64,000 bases of DNA. Origin: Alentia gelatinosa. Lineage: Eukaryota > Annelida > Polychaeta > Phyllodocida > Polynoidae. The position numbers were made by a program, and so were the translations under genes. The notes below the pieces were generated by a model. It did no database searches. It was given only the letters and a program-made list of their open reading frames with translations, and had not been told where the DNA came from. Where the stretch lies: assembly GCA_950022655.1 (NCBI GenBank), contig OX465587.1, positions 24,865,716-24,929,715 on the forward strand. The letters run 5' to 3'. Positions 34,993 to 47,620 of the stretch are shown here, one piece after another (the first letter of the stretch is position 1; every line of letters begins with the position of its first letter).

Positions 34993-35225
34993 AAGACATA
35001 CACTCGAATCTATGTGTGGACATTTTTTGTTCCCTTTCTTATCGCATGTGGCATTGCAGCAATATGAGTTTGAAATTTTGTTGTGGGGAGTGGATGCATG
35101 CCCCGTACACTTACAAACAGTTGAATCTATGATCAATAAACTTTCTTTTATCAGATCTGGTTCCACAAGTGTGTGTTTCAATGTTGCCTGGTTTTTAGAA
35201 AGCCTATACATGGAGCTTAGCAAAG
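34993..35225 (+). CDS. exon-like open block B, unknown protein
   Basis: Bounded by TTTTTTTAG|AAGACAT (or TCATTGCAG|CAATATG at 35059|35060) and AGCAAAG|GTTAGT. It encodes a helical-looking stretch with FEILLWGVDACPVHLQTVES and ending NVAWFLESLYMELSK. Exit phase is 1. No family recognised. It may belong with the blocks at 34273 and 35663. Confidence 0.33.
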
Positions 35226-35662
35226 GTTAGTCTCTCCCTTCCCGAGAGTATTTAAGTCACATTTAACATACAGGCGGCTGACAGAAGCACCAACATTGCG
35301 TTATGATTCAGCTCTGGTGCCATAGGTCTGATAGGCAGGCATCCCCAAACAGAAATCAACTTTTTCCTACCCCTAATAAAAAACCGCCATAGACTTAACA
35401 TAGGCAAATTCTATGCGGCGTGCCATGACATAAAGTATGTTTTATGCCACGAGGGTAATAAAAAAATTGACCAATCAGAGACAAGGATGTCAGCTACTAT
35501 GAAAAAAGTTCCGGTTGCACTGAAAGCGCCCATTCAAATGTTTGCTAACATGGTACAGAATATTATGAAGTAGCCTACAGTGATTTATGAAACCAGCCCC
35601 ACCCCAAACGCGATTTATGATATATACATCCAAACCTAATGTGTATTTTGTTGATTTCCAAG

Positions 35663-35770
35663 CTGCTGTTGCAATCTACTTATTACAACACTCGGGCAGA
35701 ACAAGCCTCACCTAGCACTTTGGACAAAATTGCAAGCAATGTAGGCCCTACAATTCTTAACTGGATTTCG
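35663..35770 (+). CDS. exon-like open block C, unknown protein
   Basis: 36 codons between GATTTCCAAG|CTG and TGGATTTCG|GTGAGT, both phase 0, ending SNVGPTILNWIS. The donor is strong and the acceptor moderate. The phase does not match block B directly, so an intermediate exon would be needed. Confidence 0.25.
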
Positions 35771-37006
35771 GTGAGTGTTTGCATATTTCCTAGTATTCTT
35801 CAGTCATGGAGACGGGGTAGGATAAATACTATAAAAAGTGACAAATTCCAATTGAACTGCTCCTTTTTTATAAACACAGCTCCCCCTCTCATCCCCTCAC
35901 ACAACCCCACGGCTCTTTCCCACCCCTACCAACTACCATGTTCAGAACAGAGCTAGGGTACTTGGGTGATAGACTATTGTGGGTGCTGGGGGCAAAGGGG
36001 AGGGGGTGTTTGGGGCCAGCCACAAGGTGGCACTGGGGGTGTGCCCGGTGCCCATACTATTGTCTTGGCAACATTGATTAGCCCTCTGAAGAATCCCTCA
36101 CCAAACCCCCTTCTTTGTTGCCTGGTTTTCATTGGAAATACCTTGCCTGGTTTTATTGAAAGCATTTTGATTTTGATTACTTTGTCATGAAAGTCGACTT
36201 GTGGGGTGGGTTTGTTGTGATTTGGTGGTGGTGCCAAAAGGGGCGTATTTGTCGCCTTGATAACACCATTCCAGGCACCCCCTCCCTTACACGGTGTGCA
36301 GCGGCCTGTGAAATGCACGTGATATATTTATATACACGCGCCCTCACATGATATCCAGGTACCCTTTGCCTCCCAACACTATCTCAGAGAAGCTTCGTTG
36401 GTTTTGGATTAATCTCACATTCATTCCTATGATACCGATAATTAAAATTTCCTTTACTCCTAATAACAAAGGCATAAAGAACGACATCATGTATAGATGT
36501 TCTGGAAATCAGTACAGGAATTGCAAAATTGAACTGATAACATCAATTCACTGGTTAATATTTCATTTCATCTTGTTTATGTTGGTAAACCCTTGAAACA
36601 TAAATCACAGATTTTTTTCCAAATGTAAAATCTTTAGATTTTTCTTTTTGAATAGGTGTTTACATTAGCCACTCACATTGCCTTTCGAAGTATACAGCGT
36701 TGCATTTCGTGTATCTGTAATATTGTTGATAAATGTTGAGGTTTTGTCCAGTAGAACGAGATTTGGCTATTTGGGATTTTCGTATCGTAATCAAATATAC
36801 CAATTAAAAACTAAATATGTGTTCTTTTATGCAAACTTTCAATTAGAATGACATGCGAGATAACAAATATCTTATAACAATTATCATCAGATTAATTAAT
36901 CAAATTGTTTTTTATCAAGGGAAGATGCAGGCGAATAAAAATTTTAGCCAATAACCTCTAATATTGATATGATATACATGTATATAAGTAAATTTATTCC
37001 CCTTAG

Positions 37007-37085
37007 ATTCGAAAATGGCAAACTAGGAGTCAAGGAAAGACTGTTGGTTGAATTCATTGACAGACTCTACCCCGAATATAAATAA
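37007..37085 (+). CDS. possible terminal exon D with overlapping poly-A signal
   Basis: After TTATTCCCCTTAG the frame reads FENGKLGVKERLLVEFIDRL then YPEYK and stops at TAA (37083-37085). AATAAA at 37081-37086 overlaps the stop. It would enter in phase 2. It may be the end of the gene represented by blocks A-C, but this is inference. Confidence 0.28.
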
Positions 37086-39861
37086 AAGTACAGGCATAAT
37101 TGAAATATCGCTGATCTGGTCACAGTCTTAATACCTGAGAGAGGTAGAGGGAGGGAACATCTGTAACATTAGGTACCTGGCCGCTGTGCTAGCTGGCACC
37201 TGAGCAGGGCAGCGCCAGGCCTGGAGGGCTTTGATCAGTGGACCGTGAAAGGTCATGACCCCGGACGTACCTGCCGCTGGTTGCTTACACGTTTTCATTA
37301 CCTGGCCGCCACATCGAGGCCCGGGCATGCGCAGTGATTGGGCGCGCATTTGAATACTCCGCCATGAAAGCGACATGCAACGGCAGTGAGGGGGAAGCTT
37401 TTTGGAAGAAACATGTATAGAGGGATGCCCGATTTCTGTCTTCATAATCATGAAAAGGAAGGGAATTGAAAGCATTGTACTCTAAAAAGATATAGCAAAA
37501 TTTGGCAATTTGGCCGTGAAAATAGAGGTCATTACCTTGGCCAATCTAAGGTCATTGACTATAACATCCAAAGAGCACTCAAATACTGCTAGATTTTATT
37601 TTCATGAATTTTGATATATTTGAATCAAAGACAAGATATGCATAAAAAAAATTCTAAATACATCTTGGGGCACGTTGCCATGAAAACGGGCTTCCCGTGA
37701 CGCTAATCTGGGCATCGTAAATGGCCCCCTCACTTTAGCATAAACTATGGATATGTGGCTAATTGAATATCATAATTTGCCCCCACCTTTTTTTCATATT
37801 TTAGTTCTTAATAGTTGCCGTAATGATAAGAGGATGTATGTCGACGAAGAACTGAATTGCTATCTGCAATATGATTATAACTAGAGAGAATCACTTCTAC
37901 TTTGCTCAAAAGTATCAGGAGATTAATGTTGCATGCGTTTATTGCAGATAGATCCACTTTAGCCAATCCCATAGGGAAATACAATTGAATAGATTTTTAA
38001 TTGTCATTAGACGACCTCTTAATCTATATGTGTGCTATGTAAAGTATAAGCGTTATGTAGCCAAACAGGGTATCAGCACCAAACCAAGTAGATATCCATA
38101 AGGACGTGCTATTCCAGTTCTCTTCACCAACAAAGACGAAGAAAAAATTATTTTGGCACAGGGATCCAGTTCATCAGAGTAAATAGACACAAGGTAGCGC
38201 AAGCGCCATGTTGTGCGCCCCGGGGCCTCATTTGCATGTTTAATTAGAGGTGAGGCATTGGCAAGTAAACCTGTCCCTGCTGGCCTGTCGACAGGTGTGA
38301 TATCAATTTTTATTTCCTCTTCAATAAAGGGATATTAAATCCAGCGAAAGCATCATCTCAGTGATTGCCTGAGGGGCTGGATGAGCATGCTTTGTGAAAC
38401 AAAAGACCAACTCTCACTGATACAGAGCAGTAATTGTCCTAATTGAAAACAGCCGCAATACATGTGTAGGTTTGTGTTGAGCAGCTTAATCAAGCTGACA
38501 TTGAGAGAACCCCAGTTTCCTTGCCGCGTAAAATGATAAGGGTCTCCGTGCTCATGTTATTACAGGGTGTCTCTGTATCTAGGGACTATTCCTGAATGTC
38601 GAGAGGGGAGTATATAGAAGTCTAGGCCACTCGGTGGTCCCCTGAGTTTTGCCAGGGTACGATTTTGATAAATTTTCGCAAACAATATTCGGTTTTTATC
38701 CTGTTGGATGATAAAGATGAATATGGGGAAATGCAGATTAATAGAAGTACTATATTGTGCTGTGATGGGGTATGTTTATGCTCGTCAGCAGTTTTCTTTA
38801 GTCATTTTTTAAGGTTTTTATCTATCCTGGAGTTTGACGCCTATGGAAATATGTTATCCCTTTCTTCCGGCGGTTCCAGCGTTAGGTTCTCCTGTCTTTA
38901 AACTGTCTAATAAATAGGCTAACATGACAAGGCGGCTTGTTTCGCAGTACAAAAAATTCCTCATAGTAATTTTCCAGGCAGACAATACATTCAATTCTTA
39001 GGAGTACATCTGTATCGTTGGTGGTCTACAAACATAGTTGAATACATTATCAATATATATCTTCATTGTCACAATATAGTTTACACATTTGGGTTACAGT
39101 TGTGTGCACCTATAAGTTGATTATCGGTATTGCATTAATTTCCTTTTCAGTGTATCTTTGTTGATATTATAGAATGAGTTTTTATCGACTAGACGTCGTG
39201 TTCCTGGGGGTAATTAGTTCCATAGCTTTGCAGCCTTGTACTGAACCAATTCCTTGTACTTATTAACTCTGGTATTGTTTGGTATGTGAAGGACTGGTCC
39301 ATCAAATTAGCGTGTGGGTCTTTTCAGGATTTTATTTGTCCTTTGCTCTTATGATTGCAGTTTTACGTGGTTTGGCAGTATCTTAAGTATAAGAAATAAA
39401 AATCCATGATAAAGTGTTAAAGGCAGCATCTAACCTATCGTGTCAGACGACGACCACCTAAAATGACCTCTCACCGATTTGCCACTGACCATGGCAGACG
39501 ACAAGCGTTTTCGCGCGCTTTTTGTATCATTAGCACCACCCTGGTGGGTCAGCCCAGTCTCTCAACCTACTCTTTGATCCTAGTGGTACCATGTGACCTC
39601 CCTACCACCAGGTAGCGTGTCTGGACCCTGTGAGGGGCAGCGGACTTCCGGTGGATCCCTAGTGGCGGTCGGGTAGGTGGAGCCACTGTGGCCGATGGAG
39701 CTGCGCATGTCGTGTGGGGAAGTGGTGACGGTTGATAACTTCCGGTCTCCTTCTCTATCCTCAGAAGGAACCATCCGCAGCACGATTTGTGTAAAGGGAC
39801 GGGGTGCTGGTCAGTGGGAAGCGTCAGACAGAGCGGTTAGATCACGGAAGGCTGCATAAAA

Positions 39862-40170
39862 GGCCCATTTCCATTGGCCGACAAAAACGGTGGAGATTTA
39901 TTTTATCCAGAAAGTCTGTCGGTGGTGCCACCGACTGTTCGTCGGTATCGATAAATCAATGAGGGTATAGTAGATTTCACTCAATAACTAAACATTCACT
40001 CAATGTTGGGTGGTGCCACATTGCAGAAAAGGTAGGGGTCATTCCATGAGCTGGATCGTTTCCATTGACCGATTTTTGGTCTGCAGTGCCTAAAGTCCAT
40101 CGGTGGTTCGTGACTGTAGATCGGGGGGGGGGGGGGGTGACGACGGGTAATCGGCCAATGAAGACGGGCC
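39862..40170. mobile_element. M3-family MITE, longer copy
   Basis: Left end GGCCCATTTCCATTGGCCGA. Right end is the inverted complement of TCGGCCAATGAAGACGGGCC. It contains a 15-base poly-G run at 40123-40137. The target duplication is not clean (AAA versus TAT). Confidence 0.75.
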
Positions 40171-41118
40171 TATAGTCACACTGGCGTAAATTGTTGGCGT
40201 TTCTTCTACGCATCAGAAAGTACGCCAGTTTCGCGTATAAACTTCGCAAATCCAACGCTTTTACATTTCACTACGCAATCAAGTCACATTGGCGTAAATT
40301 CCACGTATTTCCTACATATTGAGCCAATGCATAGGCCTAATGATGCAGGGGGATGGGGGAGGGGTTCAAATTTTTAGAAATTTCGCGTACGTACTTTAAG
40401 GATGGCCCCACCACATGGCTACAGATGGCAACCAGAGTTACGATTTAGTATAAAATTCCCCGCACACAGCATGTTGTGGTGGATACAGCACAGGTGAGGT
40501 TACCTGTACGTCTCATCAGGTCATCAGCCAGTTAGTCATAGCGACCCACCCCGCCGTCCGCCTCCACCACGCCCCTTATCGTGATCAGCGCGCAGAGAAT
40601 AGGATCCACTCCAGACGGCCATCTTAATCTCTCAGCGCCCTCTTTACACCGCGCCGCCGACAATAGCGCCCCCTACACGGCCGTTCAATAATGAATAACC
40701 TCCTGCTGGCCATGTTAGAGAATGAGAAGGAGGGGGCGGGCGGGGAGAGGAACCTCTCATAACGCAATGGGCGCCTGTATGGGTGGGTGGAGGGGGGGGG
40801 GGGGGTTGGCAAACCGGTCAAAGCAAAGAGCTAATTCAATCAGGGACCGTGCAACTTTTCTACCGCTTTCCCATGAGAGCTGAAATCCAGGATCCACTTT
40901 CCCGGCATCAAATCAGCATGTCTAAAGATTTCGTTGGTTTTTTTTAGTGTGGTGTAAGGAGTGGTTGGATCCAGAGTAGATTGAATTGTATTTACAAAAT
41001 AATGTTATTGTCTCTCTTTTTTTTGGAGTTGCTACACATTTTCACCAATGAATACATGGTCTCGATTACGAGATGAAGCATACTGTAACCCCAAATTCCC
41101 CCAACCATGATTATTCAC

Positions 41119-41122
<4 letters not shown>

Positions 41123-41173
<51 letters not shown>
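41123..41173. repeat. (TA)n microsatellite
   Basis: About 51 bases of pure TA dinucleotide. Confidence 0.97.
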
Positions 41174-41178
<5 letters not shown>

Positions 41179-43348
41179 CTTCAGTAAACTGAAGTAAATT
41201 AGCTTCAAATTGAATTAGACCGCCCCAGAGAAAATGATAGTGAAAATGATGCTTTGCTGCCATCCATTATTATCATGAATAGCTCACCAAGAACCTTGCG
41301 CATATTTTTTTTTTGACATCTTGCCAATTCTGTTTGATAACTATTAAGACAAATATGAATATTTTTATATGTCCATTAGATTCATGTGTTTTGAGGAAAT
41401 GATACAAAATTCTAAATATGCATTACAGTTCCTGTATCTTAGATACATGTAGCTACGTTTCTGATGCTTCAGCGGTAATTTTGTCACGATGATTGCATTA
41501 ACGATTGTTAATGATATGTTCCAAATTCTAATGGTCGCCCTAGCAGGATGGTCGCCTAATAGGACTGGTTATTAACTTTATTTTATAGAAATAAGAGGTA
41601 CACTTACATGTTTTAATGAATCGATCACCTAACCTCACTCGAAGAAGACCTAATCTCCCGGAGAGAAGTATAAATTGACAATCGGCACCCCATACAGGTA
41701 CACCATGATCTCTAGCCCCGCGACCACCCCCAGATTAATCCTCTTAACTTACCGATCCCTGGTGGTGCTTGGATCCCGCGGGATAAATCCCTTCATCCAT
41801 AAATAAGAGCCGTCGTAATCAGCGACATCTCTCTGCTGGCCGGCCTACAAAACCTCATCTATTAAGACATCCCGGTCGCCGCCCCACTCACCCCGCTCGC
41901 CCGATAACCCGGCGAGCGCCGCGACCTCTGTCGGCAGCGTTGTTAACACGTTGGCCTTTTGTCTCGCGCGGCACGAGAGTGGCGTGACGGCGGCGAGAGT
42001 TCGTCTCTAAGGGCAACTTTGTATATCGTGCATGGCGGCGCTTTTTGGCATGATCGGGCCGGCGTTCGATCCCCTACAACCCGACTGGCTTCACATGAGA
42101 TCGAGGGGCTCCAGGGGTGGTGACTAAGTCCGATCTTAATCAGGTGGGCCTGATTAGCTCGATAAATAGGCGTCGTGTCTGTTTGTACTCGAGCAGAGTT
42201 GGCACGGACTGAACCCCAGCCCTTGTCTGTATGTTTTTGTGGGTGGTGCTGCGGCAATATGGCTGCAGGCGGGATAGGTAGGTCGGTAGGCGTATACAGG
42301 TGGGTAGACTCTATCAGAGAATGTTTCTTGGATCTCAATCAGTCCATGTTCAGCAGAGCGTGAACATGGAGTCACCCTCCCCTATCTTAGGGTGTCAGGG
42401 GACGGCAACTGGAAGTCGGCGGGTAGGCCAGGCCTTTTGTTGGCCGCTGTACATCCAGCGATCTGTTGTTGAGCAGAAATTGAAGTCTGTCTGTGTGTCA
42501 AGATCTAATACCACTCCTGGGTTGTGTCTTTGTCTTTGTCTCTGTGTATACAGCAAGTGTCTGAGGGGAAAGAGGGTTCAAGGCCCAGGAGATTTCACTA
42601 TGTAGGTGTATTGACTGAGGAATCCTTTGTGCGTATTACTATAGAGTTGTTTATCTTTTCCGGTCCTCACCCATGACTGCGCAGCCTAGTCAGGTAAGAG
42701 TAGACTCCAACCTACGCCTATTGTTACAGACGTGATTACAGAGGACTTTCGTAAGAGAAAGGAAGAACGTAGGGCTAGAAGATGGATTGTGAAACTTAGA
42801 CTTGATATGTAGCATTCCTTCTTTACAGTTTTGGATGCTATCCATTTCCATTTGCTTTCTCGGCGATGAAAGGAACATTTGAGATAGATTCTTAGACATT
42901 GGAGTTTCATTAGATTCATCACAATGAATTTATAAACTATCTAATGTATAACTGATTCGAATACGTATAACAGTCAATAAGTTAATGTTGGGAAATGAGT
43001 TCCTTCGTCCATAATGGCAATTGGTATTTCAATATAAAACATCGAGGATATGTTTATTCTCAATTTGTCCAAATATCAGATATTTAAACAGTTATCTCAT
43101 AAGGTACTTTCAAAAATCTATATTTTGAAAGTCGGAATATGCTTGGTCCTTTCTATGAAATTATGAAAAGAACCTTACATCTGTAAATTTTTATGGACCA
43201 GCCGATAGAGACATCTGCAATGCTAATATAGAGACCATCTAACTCTCGATCTCAAATGTCTAGCATACCTCTGCACACTGTTGCTGTCTCTTTTAGCATT
43301 GATTAACATACACAAAGCAAGAGCTTACTTACAACCTTGTTTCACAAG

Positions 43349-43440
43349 TTCATCTTACCCCTGATATTTTTCCCATAGACTTAACATTGGGAACTCATAC
43401 ACAACGCCCATGGGGTATTGTTAAAAAGAATGGGGAAGTT
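43349..43440. repeat. foldback repeat family F, fragment
   Basis: CATCTTACCCCTGATATTTTTCCC then TAGACTTAACATTGGGAACTC, nearly identical to the start of the copy at 19077. Truncated. Confidence 0.5.
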
Positions 43441-43492
43441 TCTTCTTTTTTTTTTCAGTTGTTTATTGTCAATGATAAAAGTGATACAGTAA

Positions 43493-43596
43493 GGCCTGGC
43501 GTCCACCTACTACGATAGAAATTTAAACCTACCGATATGGCACCGATACAAAAAGTAAATATCGGAGATATATCGGGAAGGCGCAAATTCGACGCA
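43493..43596 (-). mobile_element. M1-family MITE, truncated inverted copy
   Basis: Starts GGCCTGGCGTCCACCTACTA followed by CGATAGAAATTTAAACCTAC and ACCGATACAAAAAGTAAATAT, the complement of the right half of the copies at 17917 and 62292. It breaks off in AT-poor unique sequence. Confidence 0.75.
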
Positions 43597-43669
43597 TCTT
43601 TAATGCCGACTGTGTAGAGGCACCGTTTGCCATTCAGCACACACGCACAGAGAGAGAAATGCCGCCGTC

Positions 43670-43973
43670 TGGCCCGAATTCGAGGCGCGAACTACAGATG
43701 CTCTTTCTGGATTCGTTCCTGATCCACAGGGATCAAACAACAAGTGACCCTGGCCGCACGGTAAAGGTCCTTTAAGCCCACAGAGCCCCCTACCCGTCTG
43801 TGATGGAACCTTAAGATAAGGACCCGGATCGATCAGCCCGCCCGCAGCGCCGTCTGGTGGAAGGCGCCCCCTGGTGGAGGGATCAGTGTGTCAACAGGTG
43901 CCGCGCGTCCCGTCTGTTGTGCGCGCGTCCCACGTGAGGCGCGCAATTCGGGGGTCCGGGCACGGTCCGGGTC
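43670..43973. other. GC-rich island before the minisatellite
   Basis: CpG-rich sequence with CGCGCGTCCC-type motifs. No gene signal. Confidence 0.35.
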
Positions 43974-45345
43974 TGTGTGGTGAGGGAGGGTTTTAGTGTG
44001 TGGTGAGGGAGGGTTTTAGTGTGTGGTGAGGGAGGGTTTTAGTGTGTGGTGAGGGAGGGTTTTAGTGTGTGGTAAGGGTGAGAATTAGTGTGTGGTGAGG
44101 GAGGGTTTTAGTGTGTGGTGAGGGTGAGAATTAGTGTGTGGTGAGGGAGGGTTTTAGTGAGTGGTAAGGGTGAGAATTAGTGTGTGGTGAGGGAGGGTTT
44201 TAGTGTGTGGTGAGGGTGAGAATTAGTGTGTGGTGAGGGAGGGTTTTAGTGTGTGGTAAGGGTGAGAATTAGTGTGTGGTGGGGGAGGGTTTTAGTGAGT
44301 GGTGAGGGTGAGAATTAGTGTGTAGTGAGGGAGGGTTTTAGTGAGTGGTAAGGGTGAGAATTAGTGTCTGGTAGGGGAGGGTTTTAGTGTGTGGTAAGGG
44401 TGAGAATTAGTGTGTGGTGAGGGAGGGTTTTAGTGAGTGGTAAGGGTGAGAATTAGTGTGTGGTGAGGGAGGGTTTTAGTGAGTGGTAAGGTTGAGAATT
44501 AGTGTGTGGTGAGGGAGGGTTTTAGTGAGTGGTAAGGGTGAGAATTAGTGTGTAGTGAGGGAGGGTTTTAGTGAGTGGTAAGGGTGAGAATTAGTGTGTG
44601 GTGAGGGAGGGTTTTAGTGTGTGGTAAGGGTGAGAATTAGTGTGTGGTGAGGGAGGGTTTTAGTGTGTGGCGAGGGAGGGTGTTACTGAGTGGTGAGGGT
44701 GAGAATTAGTGAGTGGTGAGAATGGGTGTAAGTGTGTTGCGAGAGTGGGTGTTAGTGTGTGGTGAGGGGGGGAGTTCAGTGTGTGGTGAGAGTGGGTGTA
44801 AATGTGTGGTGAGAGTGGGTGTTAGTGCGTGGTGAGGGGGGTTTCAGTGAGTGGTAAGGGTGAGAACTAGTGAGTGGTGAGAATGGAGGTAAGTGTGTTG
44901 TGAGAGTGGGTGTTAGTGTGTGGTGAGGGAAGGTGTTAGTGTGTGGTGAGAGAAGGTGTTAGTGTGGGGTGAAGGTGGGTGTAAGTGTGTGGTGAGGGAA
45001 GGTGTTAGTGTGTGGAAGGTGTTAGTGTGTGGTGAGGGAGTGTGTTAGTGTGTGGTGAGGGAGGGTGTTAGTGTGTGGTGAGAGAAGGTGTTAGTGTGGG
45101 GTGAAGGTGGGTGTAAGTGTGTGGTGAGGGAAGGTGTTAGTGTGTGGAAGGTGTTAGTGTGTGGTGAGGGAGGGTGTTAGTGTGTGGTGAGGGAGGGTGT
45201 TAGTAAGTGGTGAGGGAGGACTTTGGTGAGTGCTGAGGGTGGGATTTAGGGAGTGGTGAGGGAGGGTTTTAGTGAGTGGTAAGGGAGGATGTTAGCATGT
45301 GTTGAGGGTAGGTGTCAGTGTGAGTTGAGGGTGGGTGTCTGTGTG
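43974..45345 (+). repeat. 23-bp G-rich minisatellite with two alternating variants
   Basis: About 59 units of 23 bp. Variant A is GAGGGAGGGTTTTAGTGTGT+GGT. Variant B is AAGGGTGAGAATTAGTGTGT+GGT. After an initial A-A-A-A run the two alternate for most of 0.6 kb, giving a 46-bp higher-order period. The 3' third switches to GAGGGAAGGTGTTAGTGTGT-type units and then decays. The strand asymmetry (G and T only, with A) is strong. Confidence 0.93.
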
Positions 45346-47570
45346 AATAGTATGGGTGCTGAGGATGGGTGTCAATGTATGGTGAGGGTGTGCTTATGTG
45401 TGGGTATTGTGTGCCTATGTGGTGAGCTGTCAGATTGGGTAACTTGGGCAGTGGGGTGGTGAGGCTGGTTGTCAGTGTGGGTAGCAGGACAGGTATGGAT
45501 TGCTGCTTTTATGTCATATGATTGACAGATTACGGGGGATGGGCAGGATAGAGAATCTATAAGGTGGTCAGCAGTGTGGGTAGAGAGGATGAGTGTGGGT
45601 GTGGGTAGTTGGATGGCATTTTAGGATGAGAAGTAGGAACTGGATAGGAAGCACTAATACTATGGGGGACAATGAAGGTTAGAATCGGCAGTAGTGGAGG
45701 ACGAATGGACAGTACTAAGAAAGAAATTGATGAGTGTTTGGTATGTGTCATCTTTCGCGATCGAGTTTACACAGTAATATGAACGAGGCGATAGCCGAGT
45801 GGATATTCTGAAGCACCCCAAACGAGATGGCGAATAGGGTCTCAGAACAAGCACGAATATGTTTCTGATTTTATCTATCTGGAAATATCTTTTGTTTATC
45901 ACCCATTGAATACGAGTTCCTCATGTTGAGCCTATGGACGTGTATCCCAGGCTTAGATAAAAGGCACATATGTTGGTAAATTTCCTTGTATAAGGAAGTT
46001 TACAGCTTAATGGGATTGGAGATGTCACTCGACTCTAAGGTAACTGAATGTCATGTCACCTTCATTTTAGCTAATCAATATCTCCAAAAATGTCAAGTGC
46101 GGGCACAGGGGTTAGTGCAGTATCAGAAGCTGGGAAGACCAGGTACACAGCTTCAGAATAAGGGGCTTTGGAGCAGCACTGCACATGCATCATGAGTAGA
46201 TGCCAGTGAGCACAAGCGTAATTTTACGCCATTTTTCTTGTTGTATTTGTTAGATTTGTACTTTTGTGCTGTTATTAAAGCTGTATTTCACAAATTTAAA
46301 GTATATATGCAGTAGATTACGGAATCGATTCATTTATAAAAACTTATCTGAAGATTTAATTATCAAAGGCCTAATTCATAGAAATATTATTTATTGCCAT
46401 TTAGGAAATGCAAGATCAAGCACAGAATTGTATTTCATATCAGTAAGACATGAGAGAAAATCCCACTGGGCGAAGACAAGAGAGAGAGTCATCAAGATAT
46501 TTCAACATCATTTTTGATAACATAGTTCACGGCCAGTTATATCAAAATATGAAAATGAACGCTATGATGTAAAATTAGAGTTGTGGATCCAGCACTCAGT
46601 TGGTCCTGATATAAGTGTTAGAATTTGATGTTGGTTTGCATGTCACTTCCCGCTTTCCTCGGTATCCACCCGTGATCTGTATCAGTCAGGGCTGGTGTGT
46701 GCGGCATCCTGAAGCATAGGAGAGGTTTACATTAATTAATACCAAGCTGACCTATTATAGATTCTTCCGGCAGTCATAGAAGGTCGGAGTTGCCTCTGAG
46801 GCCACATCTCAGGAAGGTGGAGTGCATGCGGAGGAGTGGGCCAGGGCGCTGTGACTCCAGCCTGCAGGGCACTGATTTGAGACTGCACGCTTCAATGATT
46901 CTCCGTCTGCCACCGCACTGCGGAGGGGCGGGGCTGACACCAGGGCAATGAGGGGTTGGCGGGGGAGGGGGAGGGAGGGACGGTACTTGAGGGGTGCTGC
47001 GCTGGAGAAGTACAGCAGAGGGGACAGATGGAGTGTTGTGGTGGGGAGTGGTGTTGGTAGACGAGCCCCAGAGATCAGTGGTGGTGCTGGAGGTGGTTGG
47101 ACGCTGGAGGGCTGGAGGAAGGAGCACTGTGACTACACACACACATACACACTGTCACAGAGGGATCTGGATCCGTGTAACTGATCCCACTCCATGCGCG
47201 CTACATTACCACTGCTAATCTACCCACTGTAAGCGCTACACCGACTTCCATATAAGTCACTGAGTCAAGGCTGACAGGGACAGGGAGGAGAACATTAACT
47301 TGTGACTGACCAATACACAGGTGTATGGATTGTCATCATGGAAGTTACTGTGCAAGTCGAGTAAACTCTTGATACGTAATTTAGAGACAACTTTTGTATA
47401 GTTCTGTCGATGTAGAGGAGACTTCGTCACGCGGAGAACTTTGTACGAGGACGTATACGTCAGATATTCACACGTTGGCATATTGTTATTACTGTCAGAA
47501 CGTTATTAGTTACGTGTGACAGAGTATAGGCACTGTTAGAGTCAGAGGCACTCCGCCATCCTCGCACACG
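45346..47570. other. intergenic with GC-rich island upstream of a possible exon
   Basis: Open frames at 45986-46195 and 46266-46517 lack convincing splice signals. About 46800-47110 is GC-rich and could be the promoter of the exon at 47571. Confidence 0.35.
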
Positions 47571-47620
47571 ATGCACGGCTTCTATATTCCTGAAGTGACA
47601 ACTGCCTTCGGACAACCAAG
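47571..47620 (+). CDS. possible first coding exon, unknown gene
   Basis: ATG with A at -3 starts MHGFYIPEVTTAFGQP and the exon ends at the strong donor CCAAG|GTAAGAAG in phase 2. It lies about 0.5 kb downstream of a GC-rich island. I recognise no protein from 16 residues, and no phase-2 continuation is evident further along the window, so the gene, if real, has a long first intron. Confidence 0.35.

Larger units (their letters stand above)
37086..43492. other. intergenic, no confident gene
   Basis: Contains a (TA)n tract at 41123-41173, a poly-G tract at 40792-40805, an M3 MITE at 39862-40170, and GC-rich patches at 37150-37400, 40500-40850 and 41870-42100. No supported exon. Confidence 0.4.

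Noticed and set aside
42064..42072. GTTCGATCC, a tRNA B-box-like motif
   Set aside because: No T-stem pairing around it and no matching A box at tRNA spacing.
42575..42585. GGTTCAAGGCC, another B-box-like motif
   Set aside because: No cloverleaf can be drawn; chance match.
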